From Axinella damicornis (lineage: Eukaryota; Porifera; Demospongiae; Axinellida; Axinellidae), in NCBI GenBank assembly GCA_963931865.1, contig OZ007511.1:11111396-11175395 (forward strand): DNA of 64,000 nt. The letters are read 5' to 3'. The position numbers and the translations under genes are program-made. Positions 31,357 to 43,019 of this stretch are shown here, piece after piece. The notes beneath the pieces are model-generated. The model saw only the letters and a list, made by a program, of their open reading frames with translations. It was not told where the DNA came from and did not search any database. Every line of letters begins with the position of its first letter. The first letter of the stretch is position 1.

Positions 31357-31960
31357 CCTTCTTCTTCTTCTTTGTATCCTCCTTTCTAGGAGAGTATCCC
31401 AAGTTGGGCTAAATAGGGCCAGACTGGAGCAGGAGAGAGTTGCGGTACGCACGTAGTTGGTCAAGGAAATCGATGATGAAAACTGGTGTTGAGTGGTCCT
31501 TGATCCATACACAGCCCAGCATGACGTCAGCAAAACGGTCCGGTTCCTGCACCATATCCGGGAGCAACGGCTTGACGTGGGCGGGAGCATCTGAAAGTAA
31601 TTCGAGGCGACGAGCAGAGAGGGATGGGCAACGCAAGATGAAATGGGCGGAGTCCTCGGGTTCAGTGCGGCATAACTTGCAGGTGGGATCACCAGGTAGA
31701 GCCTCCGACGAAACCTCGAGGCGTCAGCCTCCAGACCATCACCCCTCGATGAGCTCGATGTAATGGTTGATGTTGAGGAGCCGTTTGGTGGAGTTTTTCC
31801 AGGATGTTTTACCTCTTGGGTTGGTCAGGAGATGCTCAAGGGATGGGAGGTGGAGGCTGTCCAGTAGTCGGCTCCACAGTGGGATAATCCCTGAGAGTAG
31901 AGGGGCTGACAACCACGTGTACAGTAATTGAAATGTTACACGATATTTATAGCTATTTGC
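31357..31960 (-). mobile_element. 3' end of a non-LTR retrotransposon (ORF2 C terminus)
   Basis: On the minus strand the translation contains YTWLSAPLLSGIIPLWSRLL and, after a frameshift, CKLCRTEPEDSAHFILRCP, the CxxC...H...C zinc knuckle at the end of many LINE ORF2 proteins. It continues to a stop just before a (GAAGAA)n microsatellite tail near 31357-31372. It is strongly 5'-truncated and frameshifted. It is a different family from the LINE at 49190. Confidence 0.7.
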
Positions 31961-32992
31961 CAATGATTTTAGCAGTAGCTAGCTATATCTGGGACAGTCC
32001 ATGCATGCATGAATTCGATACCGGGTAGGAACTGATGTCCTGACTGGACTTTTCTTGCCAAAGATTACGAGGTCTACTGTACACTAAATCTCTTCAACAA
32101 GTGGAGGTTGGGCATGCACTTCGATTGATTACTCTGTAGCTAATAGTTGTTGCATGCACCTATAGCTATACAGCTGTCCATCATTCCCATCAGGCTCCAG
32201 ACTGCCAATAATTATAATGCTTCATGCAATAGTTAGTAAATTACTAATAATTATTATGCAAATCAGGAGAAGCTGGAGTGTGACCATTCTACCCTTCGTA
32301 CGATTATTAGGGATACTGATTTCATTTTTGATTTGTGATTGCTATGGTAACTTTCAATGGAGTGTAGCTACTCCCTGTTATCTCTGTTACCTCTGCTTGC
32401 AGGACCCATGCCCACCATCAGTACTAGCAGCTCAAAAAGCTGAAGCAAGATTAACTCAAAGTAGCTAACTTATAGGTAGCTATAAGCAGATGTGAAACTG
32501 ATGTGAAACGAAACGAACCTATATTAATGAGCCATTCAGCAACTGCTCTTCTATAACTGGGTTGGTTTACCTCGGCTGATCTTCAAAGTTCCCGGCGTCA
32601 ATCCACATGGCTATAGTGTAGTGCCGCCGGTCCACATTGGCTCGACTTGGCCACCTAGTACTCTCGTGCCCAGACCACACCTAGCCTCGAATCGTTCCTC
32701 TGGCACGGCTGCAAGATAAAATCTAGCTGGGCAGAGGCCTGGGGACGACAGTATAGTCACACCCGCGCGATCGCGCGAGGGATCGAGTGTACGTGCATGG
32801 TAACATGAACAGGGAGTACACTCCATTGAATTGCCAGAAGTTTTCATACTTTATGGTCGTTTAGTTTTAATTATCCTTGGTCGATCTGCATGGGCATATC
32901 CCATAGTATGGTATGAGGCGCTGGTCACGTGTCTCCGAAGTAATTATGCGCGCTATTATATAGAGGATCAGTTGTCATAGAAGGTGATCTCT
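31961..32992. other. Noncoding spacer
   Basis: No gene, RNA or repeat boundary recognised apart from a short GCGCGATCGCGCG palindrome near 32765. Confidence 0.4.
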
Positions 32993-33001
32993 GGAGTTTA
33001 A

Positions 33002-33057
33002 TAGCCTCGGTACTAAGCAGCAACGGAAAGCTGGGCGTGGGACTGGGAACGAGGCTA
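33002..33057. mobile_element. 56-bp TAGCCTC-family element, left arm mostly lost
   Basis: TAGCCTC is joined directly to the right half of the 7523-type element (GGTACTAAGCAG to GGGAACGAGGCTA). An exact 9-bp duplication GGAGTTTAA flanks it (32993-33001 and 33058-33066). The insertion interrupts a copy of the TTTAATACAAGGACGCAG repeat. Confidence 0.85.
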
Positions 33058-33120
33058 GGAGTTTAATACAAGGACGCAGGCGGACATCATCATGCAGCAG
33101 TAAGATTTGTTTGGCAGTGT
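33058..33120 (+). repeat. Partial dispersed repeat (GGACGCA family)
   Basis: TTTAATACAAGGACGCAG and CATCATGCAGCAGTAAG match about 1357-1410 and the start of 8228-8985. Confidence 0.55.
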
Positions 33121-33276
33121 CTATTCACTAGACTGGACTACTGCAGCTGGACTCACTCCAATATGCATGAAATGCCTTTTCCATCCATTTCAGTGTAGGA
33201 CAGAAGTTAAGCATTCTAAAGTTGTTTAAGCGTCTTTCAAGCCTTTCTCAAAGGTCATGCGGATATTTATTAAATA

Positions 33277-33410
33277 CGCCGTGGATATTGGTCCGGCAGG
33301 AAGTACATACTTTAGGTATAGGTACCGGAAATGCGTGCGCATCTAGAACTGGCCTGGCCCTAATTTACCCTAACCCATTGCCCTACTTCCTGCCGGACCA
33401 ATATCCACTT
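33277..33410. mobile_element. Short MULE-like MITE, CGACGTGGATATTGG family
   Basis: Ends GTGGATATTGGTCCGGCAGG and CCTGCCGGACCAATATCCAC are perfect inverted repeats. The interior carries TTTAGGTATAGGTACCGGAAA and CCCTAACCCATTGCCC, as in the 46251 copy and at both ends of the 143-1160 copy. AGAACTGG lies where the large copy carries its nested insertion. The target duplication is no longer clear. Confidence 0.8.
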
Positions 33411-33941
33411 AATAATTAGTCGTAGACTGTGAATCTTGTTTTAGTGTGATGGAATAGTATTTCTGCTTCAGCAAAAGGCTGGAGTTTGGTTTCTGCACTA
33501 AACATTGTAATCTTTTTGTTGAAGCTCATTGAATATGCATGTGACCTTTGTCAAGTGAGGGAACTTATATACATACTCAGTGTTGTTGTTGTTGTTGTTG
33601 TTGTTTGTTTCTTTGTTTGTGTGTGTTTACCTTAATACGTAAAAAAAATTCTTCAATATGTCTAACTAGGCATGTAATGTTTGATAGCAATTAGATCTTG
33701 GACGATGACGGTAGTTTGCAACAAATTTTATTTGCAACAAGATCTAATCGCTATTGAATACTGCTGAGCATGGTAACATGACACTGGAAGTTTAGGGAAC
33801 TAATAAGCTGAAAATGGCAATTTTGGGTGAGTAAAGTAGTCCAGTCCAGTGATTAGACACTGCCTTGCTTCTTTGCTAGCTACTGCAGCTGTCAGCACAA
33901 TAATAAGCCAGTTGGATGCAAGCGAAAGTATTCATGGAATG
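33411..33941. other. Noncoding spacer with (TTG)n
   Basis: A (TTG)n microsatellite lies at about 33582-33606, followed by T/G-rich sequence. GCAATTAGATCTTG near 33688 is inverted near 33740 (CAAGATCTAATCGC), forming a small imperfect foldback. There is no gene. Confidence 0.4.
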
Positions 33942-35505
33942 TATGACGTCACATCCGGTTGCTCTATTGCAGTGAATGGTGAAATCGGTAGGTGGGCATT
34001 TGAAATGTGCGCGTGATTAAAACTATACCGATCACACAATTTAAGTGACCGCGGTGATAAACAAAAGTCTTGGACGTTCAAGACGGTGAGCGAAGTGTGA
34101 GAATCGGTTGAAGTACGAACGAGAACAAAGCGGTCTAGCTATGTCTACGGCCCCCCTGGCTCCAGTGTTCAGGCTCTGTTCCTGCATAGCTAGATTATTA
34201 TACTTCGAAAGTATTAGCTACGGTTTCTGTGACGCTTACTGCCGCGGACATACCGGGAGCAGACCTGAACGACTCGGCTGTTGGTTCTCTTTTGGCATTG
34301 CTATAGGGAAAGTGCCAGGAACAAGCTCGCGACTGCTCAGCATTACTAAGGCATGGGAAATCAATTTCACGTCACGCGGAGAATAAATTATAGTCTACGA
34401 AAATATTCATTTAGTGTACGGAGAAAGATAATGGCGGCGCGATGAAACGAGCAGAGTATAGTCTACTAGTGTGTCTCTCTGGATGATAGTTGTAGCTTCG
34501 CTTTGTGCTAGTTGTAGCCTATACCTTTGGTAGTTGCTTGTGTGACTACGTGGTGCTGCTCCTGTGTGGATTTCGAACGGTAGTATATGCCTGAACTTTA
34601 CACTGTGTGCTGCCGACTGTGTACATGGAAAGTGTTGGACGAAAGGCGGAGGTGAAGAACGCTACACAAAGTTGTCGGATATGGCTTGGGGGGTTGAGTA
34701 TGAATCGGCAATAGCAAAACTTGCTACATGGAAGTGAGTTCACCGTTGATACTCGTTTAAGGGCGTGCTTTGTGTCGTAACGCTACTCGATGTTGATGAC
34801 TTTCGGCATCCAGCAGGAGTGTTGTTGGTGACTGCTGATTCATGTAGATGGTTCCGTGTGTAGTACCATGAGCTGAACGTGTACAGAAAGTTTGGTCGCG
34901 GACAAAAGTTGTCTTCACCTCCGCCTTTTGTGATTTATTCTTAAATATTGGACGATTGATGTGGGCCGCAATTACTAGCCACGCCCACATATGGGGTTTC
35001 CATGGTAACGTGCATATAGCTTGGGGTGTCTATTATATAGGTATCATCATACTCCATCTGATTCCTTGTACTTTACAAAATATTGATGAAAGTGTACCTG
35101 TATGTCTAGAACTCAAATTATGCCAGTCCCATGCCTTAGTTCGCCTGAGTGCGACCTCAGCTGCCTCGCATCCATCCAAAACACGCTGAACCATCTCGGT
35201 CTCCTACCTGGATCGCTTGGAAATTAGTGGAAGAAGGCGCTCGGATCCTGGCTTGAGTTGTTGCCACAACATGTTACATGTATGTCCAGCATACTGCGTT
35301 GTTCTCGTTTGTACTTCAACCAGTCTCACTCTTTGCACACTGTCTTTACTGCGAGGTCCCTTGTCAAACACCACAGTCACATGAACTGCATGTGTAATCG
35401 GTATGGTTTTAGTCACGCGCAGGTTTCAAACCGCCCCCTGCCAATTTTGCCATTCATTGCAATACTTAACGTGGCTATAAAAGAGCAACCGGATGTGACG
35501 TCATG
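33942..35505. mobile_element. 1.56-kb TIR element with ATGACGTCACATCCGGTTGC ends
   Basis: ATGACGTCACATCCGGTTGC near 33949 is exactly inverted near 35505 (GCAACCGGATGTGACGTCAT). Similarity continues inward for about 190 bp: GCGCGTGA(T/C)TAAAAC(T/C)ATACCGAT and GGTTGAAGTAC(G/A)AACGAGAACAA occur in both arms. A second inverted pair (GGCGGAGGTGAAG near 34645 and CTTCACCTCCGCC near 34914) lies inside. ATGGCGGCGCG near 34430 is YY1-like. No transposase is recognised. The 5' part of the right arm reads as a 70-codon minus-strand frame (MTKTIPITHAVHVTVV...). Confidence 0.6.
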
Positions 35506-36121
35506 TCAATCAAATTCCTTCGCTCTTGTGTGCAAATGGCTTATTAGCTAGCTAAAAGATAATGTGGCCGCGACGTGCAGTGTCGACCTGGCTGTTTATA
35601 GCAGAAAGCCTATAGCGGCTACTAATGGGCTGGGCACTTCCTGAGGTAGCCCAGAACCCAATGAGCAAAGTGCCTGGAGCCTCCATGAGGACCATTTATT
35701 TGCAAGTACAGGTAATAAGTGTATCATGGGTTACTCCATACGGCTAACTTAGTACCCTAAGTGTAGATTTATGTATTACACCCCTAAACCTTTGGTACCA
35801 TTTTGAAAAGGACACCAGAGTTGCCGTGGAGCTGTCGGGTACACTAGCCTTGTTCTTGTTCCCAGCCCCCGTCCAAAAACACTTCCGTGTTATGAATCTG
35901 TCACTGCATGCATGCACATGTCATCAAACACGTGCTACAGTAGGACACCTTGTGCTGTAGTGGGTGGGTACATGCAGTTCAACAAAGGACAGAACCTAAG
36001 CAGTGCCAGGTAGCAGCATGCCCTGGTTATGAAAATTGAATAAGGCTGGGGCCTGTTAGCACACTTAATGTATCATTTTTGTGAGCTCAAATTTGTAGTC
36101 TTACTTAACTTGTTCAAATAG
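35506..36121. other. Spacer and presumed 5' intron of methyltransferase D
   Basis: No other gene is seen. The sequence runs into the acceptor GTTCAAATAG of the next exon. The expected short first exon is not identified. Confidence 0.4.
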
Positions 36122-36926
36122 ATCCACTGCAAAGCTCTACTTTGGAGAAGACTACCATGATAAGTTTGAGACTCAGGCTTATCTTCAGACATATAGCCCC
36201 AGTGATCCTCCCCTATTTCGGCTCTTTGTACTGAAACAATTGCACACATTGTACCAGTCTTACAAGTCAAGCAATGAACAGCTCAAGATACTTGACATTG
36301 GCGCTGGGCCTGTCATTGTCCACACCATCAGTGCTGCACCCTATGCATCTGCGATCGTTCTCTCTGAGTACACCGAATCAAACCGCAAGGCCCTGCTGCA
36401 GTGGCTGAAAAATGATCCAAAGTCTCACAATTGGATTCCCTATTTCAAACATGTTGTGGTTGATCTCGAGGGCAAGAGTGAGGAAGAAGTGCCAGTACGA
36501 ATGGAGCTAGTCCGCAAAGTCATCAAAGCTGTTGTGCCATGTGACGTTAACAGCGATCCACCAATCCCTGCAGAGTATGTGGATGAGTACGATATTGTCA
36601 CATCGTTTCTGTGCCTGCTAGATGCTTGCGCCACAGAGGAAGATTATGATGCTGCATTGGTCAGGCTGTGTGCTCTCGTAAAGCCTGGAGGTACAATTGT
36701 GCTGTACACACTCGAAGATGAACCGTCTGTACCAATGCCAGTTTCATACCCCGTAGGTTCTCACAGGTTCGCTTACCTGCATCTCTCCAGGGAATTCATA
36801 TCCAAGTCACTGGAACGTGCTGGTTTCTCTGATGTGAAGTTGATGTCACTTACCGACCATGGCTTGCAGGACCAACTTCCAGAGATTTTTGCCTTCAATT
36901 TTTATACAGCTCGTAAGAGGATGTAA
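36122..36926 (+). CDS. NNMT/PNMT/TEMT-family methyltransferase, copy D (main exon)
   Basis: Same family and subgroup as copy B. The exon starts after GTTCAAATAG with KLYFGEDYHDKFETQAYLQT, then QLKILDIGAGPVIVHTISAA (motif I), VPCDVNSDPPIPAEYVDEYD, LCALVKPGGTIVLYTLEDEP and the C-terminal EIFAFNFYTARKRM. The exon is open from acceptor to stop, about 267 residues. ATP-like changes against copy B include KLYF for KPLF and HTI for YTI next to the SAM site, so it has diverged more than A and C have from each other. The start codon is in a missing upstream exon. The 3' segment TAAACTAAGCTCCTGAACAG is conserved. Confidence 0.85.
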
Positions 36927-38633
36927 TCGATCGGTTGATGATACCACTCACTTTAAATGTCTTTCACTGGCTAAACTAAGCTCCTGAACAGAATGGTCGG
37001 GCTAATTGTATAGTAGTTAGCACAATACACCACGCGTGTTACGCATTATTTGTTTATACTTTTACTGTCATGATAGCGTGATACAATAATTATTGTAATG
37101 TTTATGTAGTTTGTATATCGTAGTGAGGTATAGCCCTAGAACTGATATTAAATTTTTATCAAGCATGCATGTGGATTTGCATGCATGCCTGCACCCCTTG
37201 GAGTTCGATAGTGCTTTGTGAGCTTGTATATAGGCAGGTGGGGAACATGTTTGACGCTCTCATAGACAATAATAATAATTAGCTAATGTCACTTGCTACA
37301 GTTATTCCATTTTGGCTGATTTGTAGGTTTGTACGTACTGTTGAATCTCGCATGCAGAGAGATCGCTCCTGTATAACCTATGCATGCAGGTATAAACACA
37401 CTACACACTTTCCCTGCTTCATGTTGTGAGTGTAGATGGTGGCTCCCGGCCGCTAGCGCTATCACTGTAGCAAGATCCCGAATGGAGATGAGCAAGTGGA
37501 GAATGGAAACCTGGAACCAGACACAGCCAGTAGCTCCAGTCCAGACTGATGTGCATGCATCTCAGATGAGCAAACAGACCAAAGGAACAAATGGCCTGAT
37601 AAAGTTTTACCTTACCTAACACAAGCTCAATCGGATAAACACCACAATGGAAGCAATCTTAACAACTCATTGTCTTAGAAGTTTATGCATATATATAACG
37701 CCTAGTATAAATTCTTATGACCGCATTTGCCTTCATTAATGATCATTGGTTGGAATAAGAGTTAATTGGTTCCTTTAATTGTGATAACCGCAGGCAATTG
37801 TATCTTGAATCCACGTCACTTTGCCTGTTTCTTGCTGCTCCCATGCACTCATTCCTCTTGTGCTGCGCTAGTGAGCTGATTGCTAGGGGACCCCCTGCAA
37901 TAGCAGAGACAGCAGACATGTACAATGTCTTATATCATTGCTGTTATGCAGCTGCAGAAGTGCATTTTAGTGCATCATGTAGAAACCATAAAGTGCCACC
38001 ATAGTGGGCCTTGTGGTGTTGTGGTGTTGCTATGCAGACAGGTGGCCACAGACTGAGAGGAGAGGGTGCTGCATGCAGGAACCTCGTCCATGGGACCTCC
38101 AAGAGACCAGTTCCATTCCAAGAAATGGGACAAGAAGCGGGACATGGGTAGAACGGAGGACGATCAGGTGTTTCGGAGGAGACACTTAATTGGAAGAAAA
38201 ATTGTATAGTTTTAGCTTATTGAATGTCTTAGGGACAGTTTATATTAGCTTTGGGGGTGTACATTATAACCCGACTGTGTATGCACGTGACCTTTGACCT
38301 CTACCGACTTGTGGAAAGACAGGCTATGCAAACAACTTTAGCTTCTCTCCTACACTGAATAAGGCATGGGTCCAGTGAATAAGGACACACTACATGTACT
38401 ACCATATTTTTCTCCCCATTTTCCATTTTCCGTTTCCGTTTTCCATTTCGGTCGTTTCCGCGAAGTCCACATGCCCCATGCATATGGTGTGGATCTAATG
38501 TAACGCATAGAGTGTGACTTATAATTCATTGATCTAGTGTAGAGTTTATTCATGGTGCAAACCATATATGGTCAATACGGCTGACTGGACACAGCTATTG
38601 TACATATTATATTATATCAATCAATCAGACTAC
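36927..38633. other. Noncoding spacer
   Basis: No gene is supported in 1.7 kb. About 37697-37764 matches the short dispersed repeat at 27773-27860. Confidence 0.45.
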
Positions 38634-38745
38634 TAGCCTCATTCCCAGGCCTACTCCGTTCTTGGTTTGCGTTGACAACACACAAGATTGATTGAGTGTA
38701 TGCAAACTGAAGAGCGAAAGATGAGTAAGCCTGGGAATGAGGCTA
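38634..38745. repeat. TAGCCTC-family element without visible duplication
   Basis: TAGCCTCATTCCCAGGC at the left and GCCTGGGAATGAGGCTA at the right are exact inverted ends around about 78 bp of unrelated sequence. The flanks (TCAGACTAC and TGGGTCCAC) match in only five of nine positions. Confidence 0.65.
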
Positions 38746-38941
38746 TGGGTCCACCACAGCCAGAGGTGAGTTTACTAAGGCATCTGAGGGCCATCAAACA
38801 CAGCCTTAACGTCCTCAGCATTAGATGCCGAAATGAAATGATTGGCCATCCATCTTCCTGGATCTCGAGCATTATTATATAATTATTATAGCATAATATA
38901 AACATAGCCATTAACAACGTAGCATACTAACTTTATAGTAA

Positions 38942-41025
38942 CTAATCTGCAGCAGCTGTCTGTTGGATAATACTATCTAAATGATTTTCAAGCACAGCCT
39001 TAACATCGTCAGTGTTAGTTGTGGCAATGAAATGGTAGCCCAGTACCCTGGAGGAACTATCGCCAAGACACCGTGACTCGAACATTGCACGTAGGAACTG
39101 TTTTACATCGTCCAGATTGTGTGGGTCACCAGTAAAGTCCGGGAAATGATCCTTGATGCTGCTGTGCCTTATCTTCTCCATTAGGTGGTCGGCCTTGGTG
39201 AAAAGTACCACGAAGGAAGTACGTGCGAAGTGTCTGTTGTTCACAATGGCCTGAAATAAGTTGGCACCCTCGTCCAGTCGATTTGTCTTAGTATCCTCAG
39301 AAAGCGTTTGATCAAATCCATTGGAGGGTACGAAAAAAAATATTGCTGAGACATCATCAAAACAGTGGATCCATTTTCTCCTCTCTGATCGGGCACCACC
39401 CACATCAACAACTCTGAAAGTCGTGTTCTTGATGCGGAAATGATTCTCAATGATTCCAGTAGTTTGACGCCGGCAATAAAGGATATCCTCCACAGACGTG
39501 GTGTAATCCTGCAAAATTTTAAAAAAATCTACTATGATTATTTGTACTATAGTGCGTAGGAGGTTCAAAGGCACCGGCTGTGGTTTACATTCCGAAGCCA
39601 TGCAGCCGAGCAACAGCTGTGGGTTTATAGAAATTAGAGCAGGATGATTCAGCGTTTATGGAAATTAGACCACAGCTCAGCGCATTCTGAAGTGTTGGAG
39701 CGTGCAAGGATCTCTAATTCAGGTAGCTATAGTACAAGCCAGTTAGACTATGCCCTTTTGTGGTTTATGGGAAATCCCACTGGAGGCTGTTCACTTGGCT
39801 GGGCCTCGGTGTCTAAATAAACAGCCTAAATAAACAGCCTCTCGTGGTTATTTCCCATAAACCACTCAAGGCCATAGTCTAACTATACTAGCCTGAGAAT
39901 GCAGGACATTGTGGGGCAGCGAGTACATGCAGGTGCTGAATGTGCATGGAGCAGTTGCATGTGAATGTCATCAGAATGTGAGTCTTACAGAGAGCATAGC
40001 ACAACTTTAATAAGGACACAGATCACACCAGAAGTTATGACACTAAAAATATACTCGTGCATGCACTTCACAGCGTTGAAGCAGTCTGGCAGGTAGGTCC
40101 AGGAGCGGTCTCTGTCTCCGTTGTTGCCACCGAGGATGACTTCCTCGTTCTCTGCTAATGCCAGATCTGTCATGACTGGTCACAGTGAGTTTAGTGCTAC
40201 CGTGTGCAGGGCAGTCAATTTCCGAGTCTGGCGATACTGAAGCAGTCTAACAGGCACATCACTGCATGCAGGACATGCGATGGCTTGAAGCGCTCTCCCC
40301 GTCTTCATGAAATGCTTTAGCCACTCACCGCCCCACTATAGTCTCCATCCTTGCAAGGCCTTGCTGTTCATAGTTCGCGTCTCAGTTGGACAGTCTCCGC
40401 AACATCATGAGCAGGAAGTGAACTCAGTTTGGAAATAACGCAGATGCAAGAACACGCAAAATACGAAGTGATTTACGGCACGACGTACGATATATATATA
40501 TATATATATATTACACTCCTGGTAGGGGAAAAATTGTGCCGCGTAAATAAATAATTAATATAATATAATGTTTGAGTACTTAGGATTGGCCTACATAGAT
40601 TCTGACTACACCGCCGTGATCGCTATCAAGCACTGACCTGAATGATAAAAGTTGGTGCTGAAACTCACCTTGGTGGCTGAGATATGAGCGCTTTTGTCTC
40701 GCCGTTGGCCGCCATTGCTCGAGCGCTGTCTTCGACTTCCTGTGGCAGTACCGTTCTCAGGAAGGCACACGAAGACCACACGGCCGTGATCGCTGTCGTT
40801 CACTGACACTTACATGCCAAAACTCACCGTGCTGGCTAAGTTGTAAGTGCTGTAATAATGTCTTGTCTTCCTTTTGGCTGCCATTGCTCGCGATCGACTG
40901 AGCGTGGTAGACTCTACGTGGTTGCCACGTGGCATGTGCGTTAATTGGAACGAATTGCAATAATTAGCTTGCGCTACGGCGAGTCGCGGGGTTGCAATGG
41001 CTACCAGGAGTGCGGTTGCCCCTCG

Positions 41026-41065
<40 letters not shown>

Positions 41066-42388
41066 GAAAATTTGCAGCAAACTCGTCTAAGTGGGGCTCG
41101 CTCAGGCTCGCCCCAATGACCCACTCACTCAGGAATGTTACGGCTGGGACCTTCTCCACAGCTGCTCATGTAGTAACCACAATATCATAGATGATAAGAG
41201 AATTGCTTAGAACCAAGATATAACCACCAATGCCTATGGTTCTGAAAGTTGACTACTATGCTGTAGTTCACGTGCACGTTTCAATTACGTAACTGATGAT
41301 TGTGATCGCATCCATTGTAAATCGCACAGAGGTAACTCCCTTTGTACATTCGTTAGCTGACTAAACTACTAGTCCCACTGTGCTCATGCCTGTTACAGTA
41401 GCTTCCTAATTGTCACTTACTGTACTTTCCTGTCAAATTATTGTGTGGTTGGTATTATAATAAATTTACCCGATACCTGTATGGGAGGGCAATGTGGCGA
41501 GGTATTGCACCCTTGTGTAGTATTTTCCCTCACCTTCAGCTCAGGAAAACACATACACACTCTTGCAATATACCTCACCATATTGCTCTCCCACCTGGTG
41601 ACAATAAATTATAGTGGATGCTGGCAAGCCTTTGAACCACCATACACACAGTATATAGATTATAGTGTTCCCAGTACTCTCAGGTACCTTTGCTCCAATT
41701 CTATTGAGATGATTCAGAGAGTAGACAAGAGATTCCTGTAGTGGATAAAGTAGGAGACAGATGACAACCCATCACATAGCATATAAATTATACATGCATT
41801 ACAAGCTGCACATGGCTGTCTCTGATCCACTTTCGTTGTAAGGCCGGACTATTATGCAGAGAATGGTGAAAGCCACATACGTATCTTAGAATTGTACTCA
41901 GCAATTGTACTAACCATATCACTACCACTGAATTTGCTGGTGTGTCGGAGCGTTTCCTGGATGCTCTCATCTTCCCACAGTGACTTCAGAGCCGGAGCTA
42001 AGCGGACAAAGGACTCCAAGTCTAGATTGTACTCATCTACGTCCAAAATCGTTTCCTTGTGCTCCTTGTTCTTGGGGTTTGACAGTGGGGTTTCCAGAGC
42101 TTTGATCAAGATCTTCATTGTTTCTACTGTGCGTCGGTAGACAACTTCCCGATGGGAGAGCCGCGATTCATCAGAGAACCAGCCTGCAGTCTCATAAAGG
42201 AAATACATCTGCTTAAGGAATGTGGATTTGCCTGATTCGCCCTGGCCTAGCAAGAGGACTTTTCTTGACCTTTCGTATTCCTTTGCTTCAGACCTCAGCA
42301 GTTTGTCAATCTCTTTGCGCCTTTGAATGGCTTCCCTTTCCATTTTTTTGTTTGATCTCCATTCCTTCCACCATGTCGACAATCGTCC
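38942..42388 (-). CDS. Divergent heterotrimeric G-protein alpha subunit, probably the C-terminal part of a kinase-Gα fusion
   Basis: Exons on the minus strand: 42388-41881, a probable small exon 40151-40072, and 39508-38942 (stop TAG). VLLLGQGESGKSTFLKQM is the Gα P-loop. LWEDESIQETLR is the helical-domain signature. TSVEDILYCRRQTTGI is switch I with the catalytic Arg, and VVDVGGARSERRKWIHCFDD is switch II with Ala where nearly all Gα have the catalytic Gln. The NKxD guanine-specificity motif reads TKAD and the TCAT motif reads IATTNT, so nucleotide binding or hydrolysis is probably altered. The 42388 exon opens at an AG acceptor with GRLSTWWKEW and no ATG; the first ATG is 15 codons in. Between the LPDCFNA and DYTTSVED segments about ten residues of helix αF seem missing, so a small exon may be unplaced. 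Confidence 0.75.
39741..39884. repeat. Foldback repeat, GTGGTTTATGGGAAAT family, in a Gα intron
   Basis: AGTTAGACTATGCCCTTTTG and GTGGTTTATGGGAAAT at the left are inverted at the right (ATTTCCCATAAACCAC and CATAGTCTAACT), with AGGCTGTT/AACAGCCT nearer the centre. It lies in the intron between the last two Gα exons and is related to 45210-45370. Confidence 0.65.
40511..41026 (-). repeat. ATGGCG-repeat, inverted copy in an AT microsatellite
   Basis: Minus-strand copy of the 5798-7497 repeats, with the same ACGAGGGGCAACCGCACTCC start (right end), two ATGGCG half-units with GGTGAGT donors, and the TTACGCGGCACAATTTTTCC tail with ACACTCCTGGTAG at the left end. It interrupts an (AT)n microsatellite, with AT repeats on both sides, which suggests insertion into a TA-rich target. 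It lies in the long Gα intron. Confidence 0.7.
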
Positions 42389-43019
42389 CTATTAGTAAAT
42401 GTGCCATAAATTGGAATGCTCAGTTGTAATGCAGACAGCCATCTACATGGCATATTAACCACCAGTTGCAAGCAGTGAAAACGACTACATTTTTGTAGTG
42501 ATACGTAATTGCTGCTGACTTACGTACATGTCTGTAATATAAGTAGGGATGGGCGACATATTGTATATCGAGGAGCCCACAATAATCATATTGTGAATTA
42601 TCGCCATATCGTTTTCACATTATTAGTGGTGTTTTATTTACAGAAGTCCGTATGCATGCACAGTAGCGAATTAGTGTATGCACACAAACTATGACAACAA
42701 CAATAAACGCTTGGTTTTGTAGAAATACTAATTTGGCATGAGAAGTGCGCAAAAGCATTATCTTGATTTTGTCGAATAATGTGATATTAACACATGATAT
42801 ACCTATCGTCCACTCCTATATTATAAGCTGATGTATGTTTACTGATCTTGACTGAAAGGACTACCTTCACAAACCATATATCTGGGCTGTAGGAGCCACT
42901 ACGGCCAGTCCTGCCATGGCCGTACCAATTTTTACCATACATAAGAAAAAAATCTATTGCGTGGGTATGCACGAAAGTGCGAGCGCTCGAGCGCGAGACA
43001 GTCCGTAGTCTCGTTCCCA

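Noticed and set aside
39732..39893. A 9-bp target duplication (GTACAAGCC/ATACTAGCC) around the foldback at 39741
   Set aside because: GTACAAGCC also continues, inverted, next to the related repeat at 45210, so it belongs to the family sequence rather than the target.
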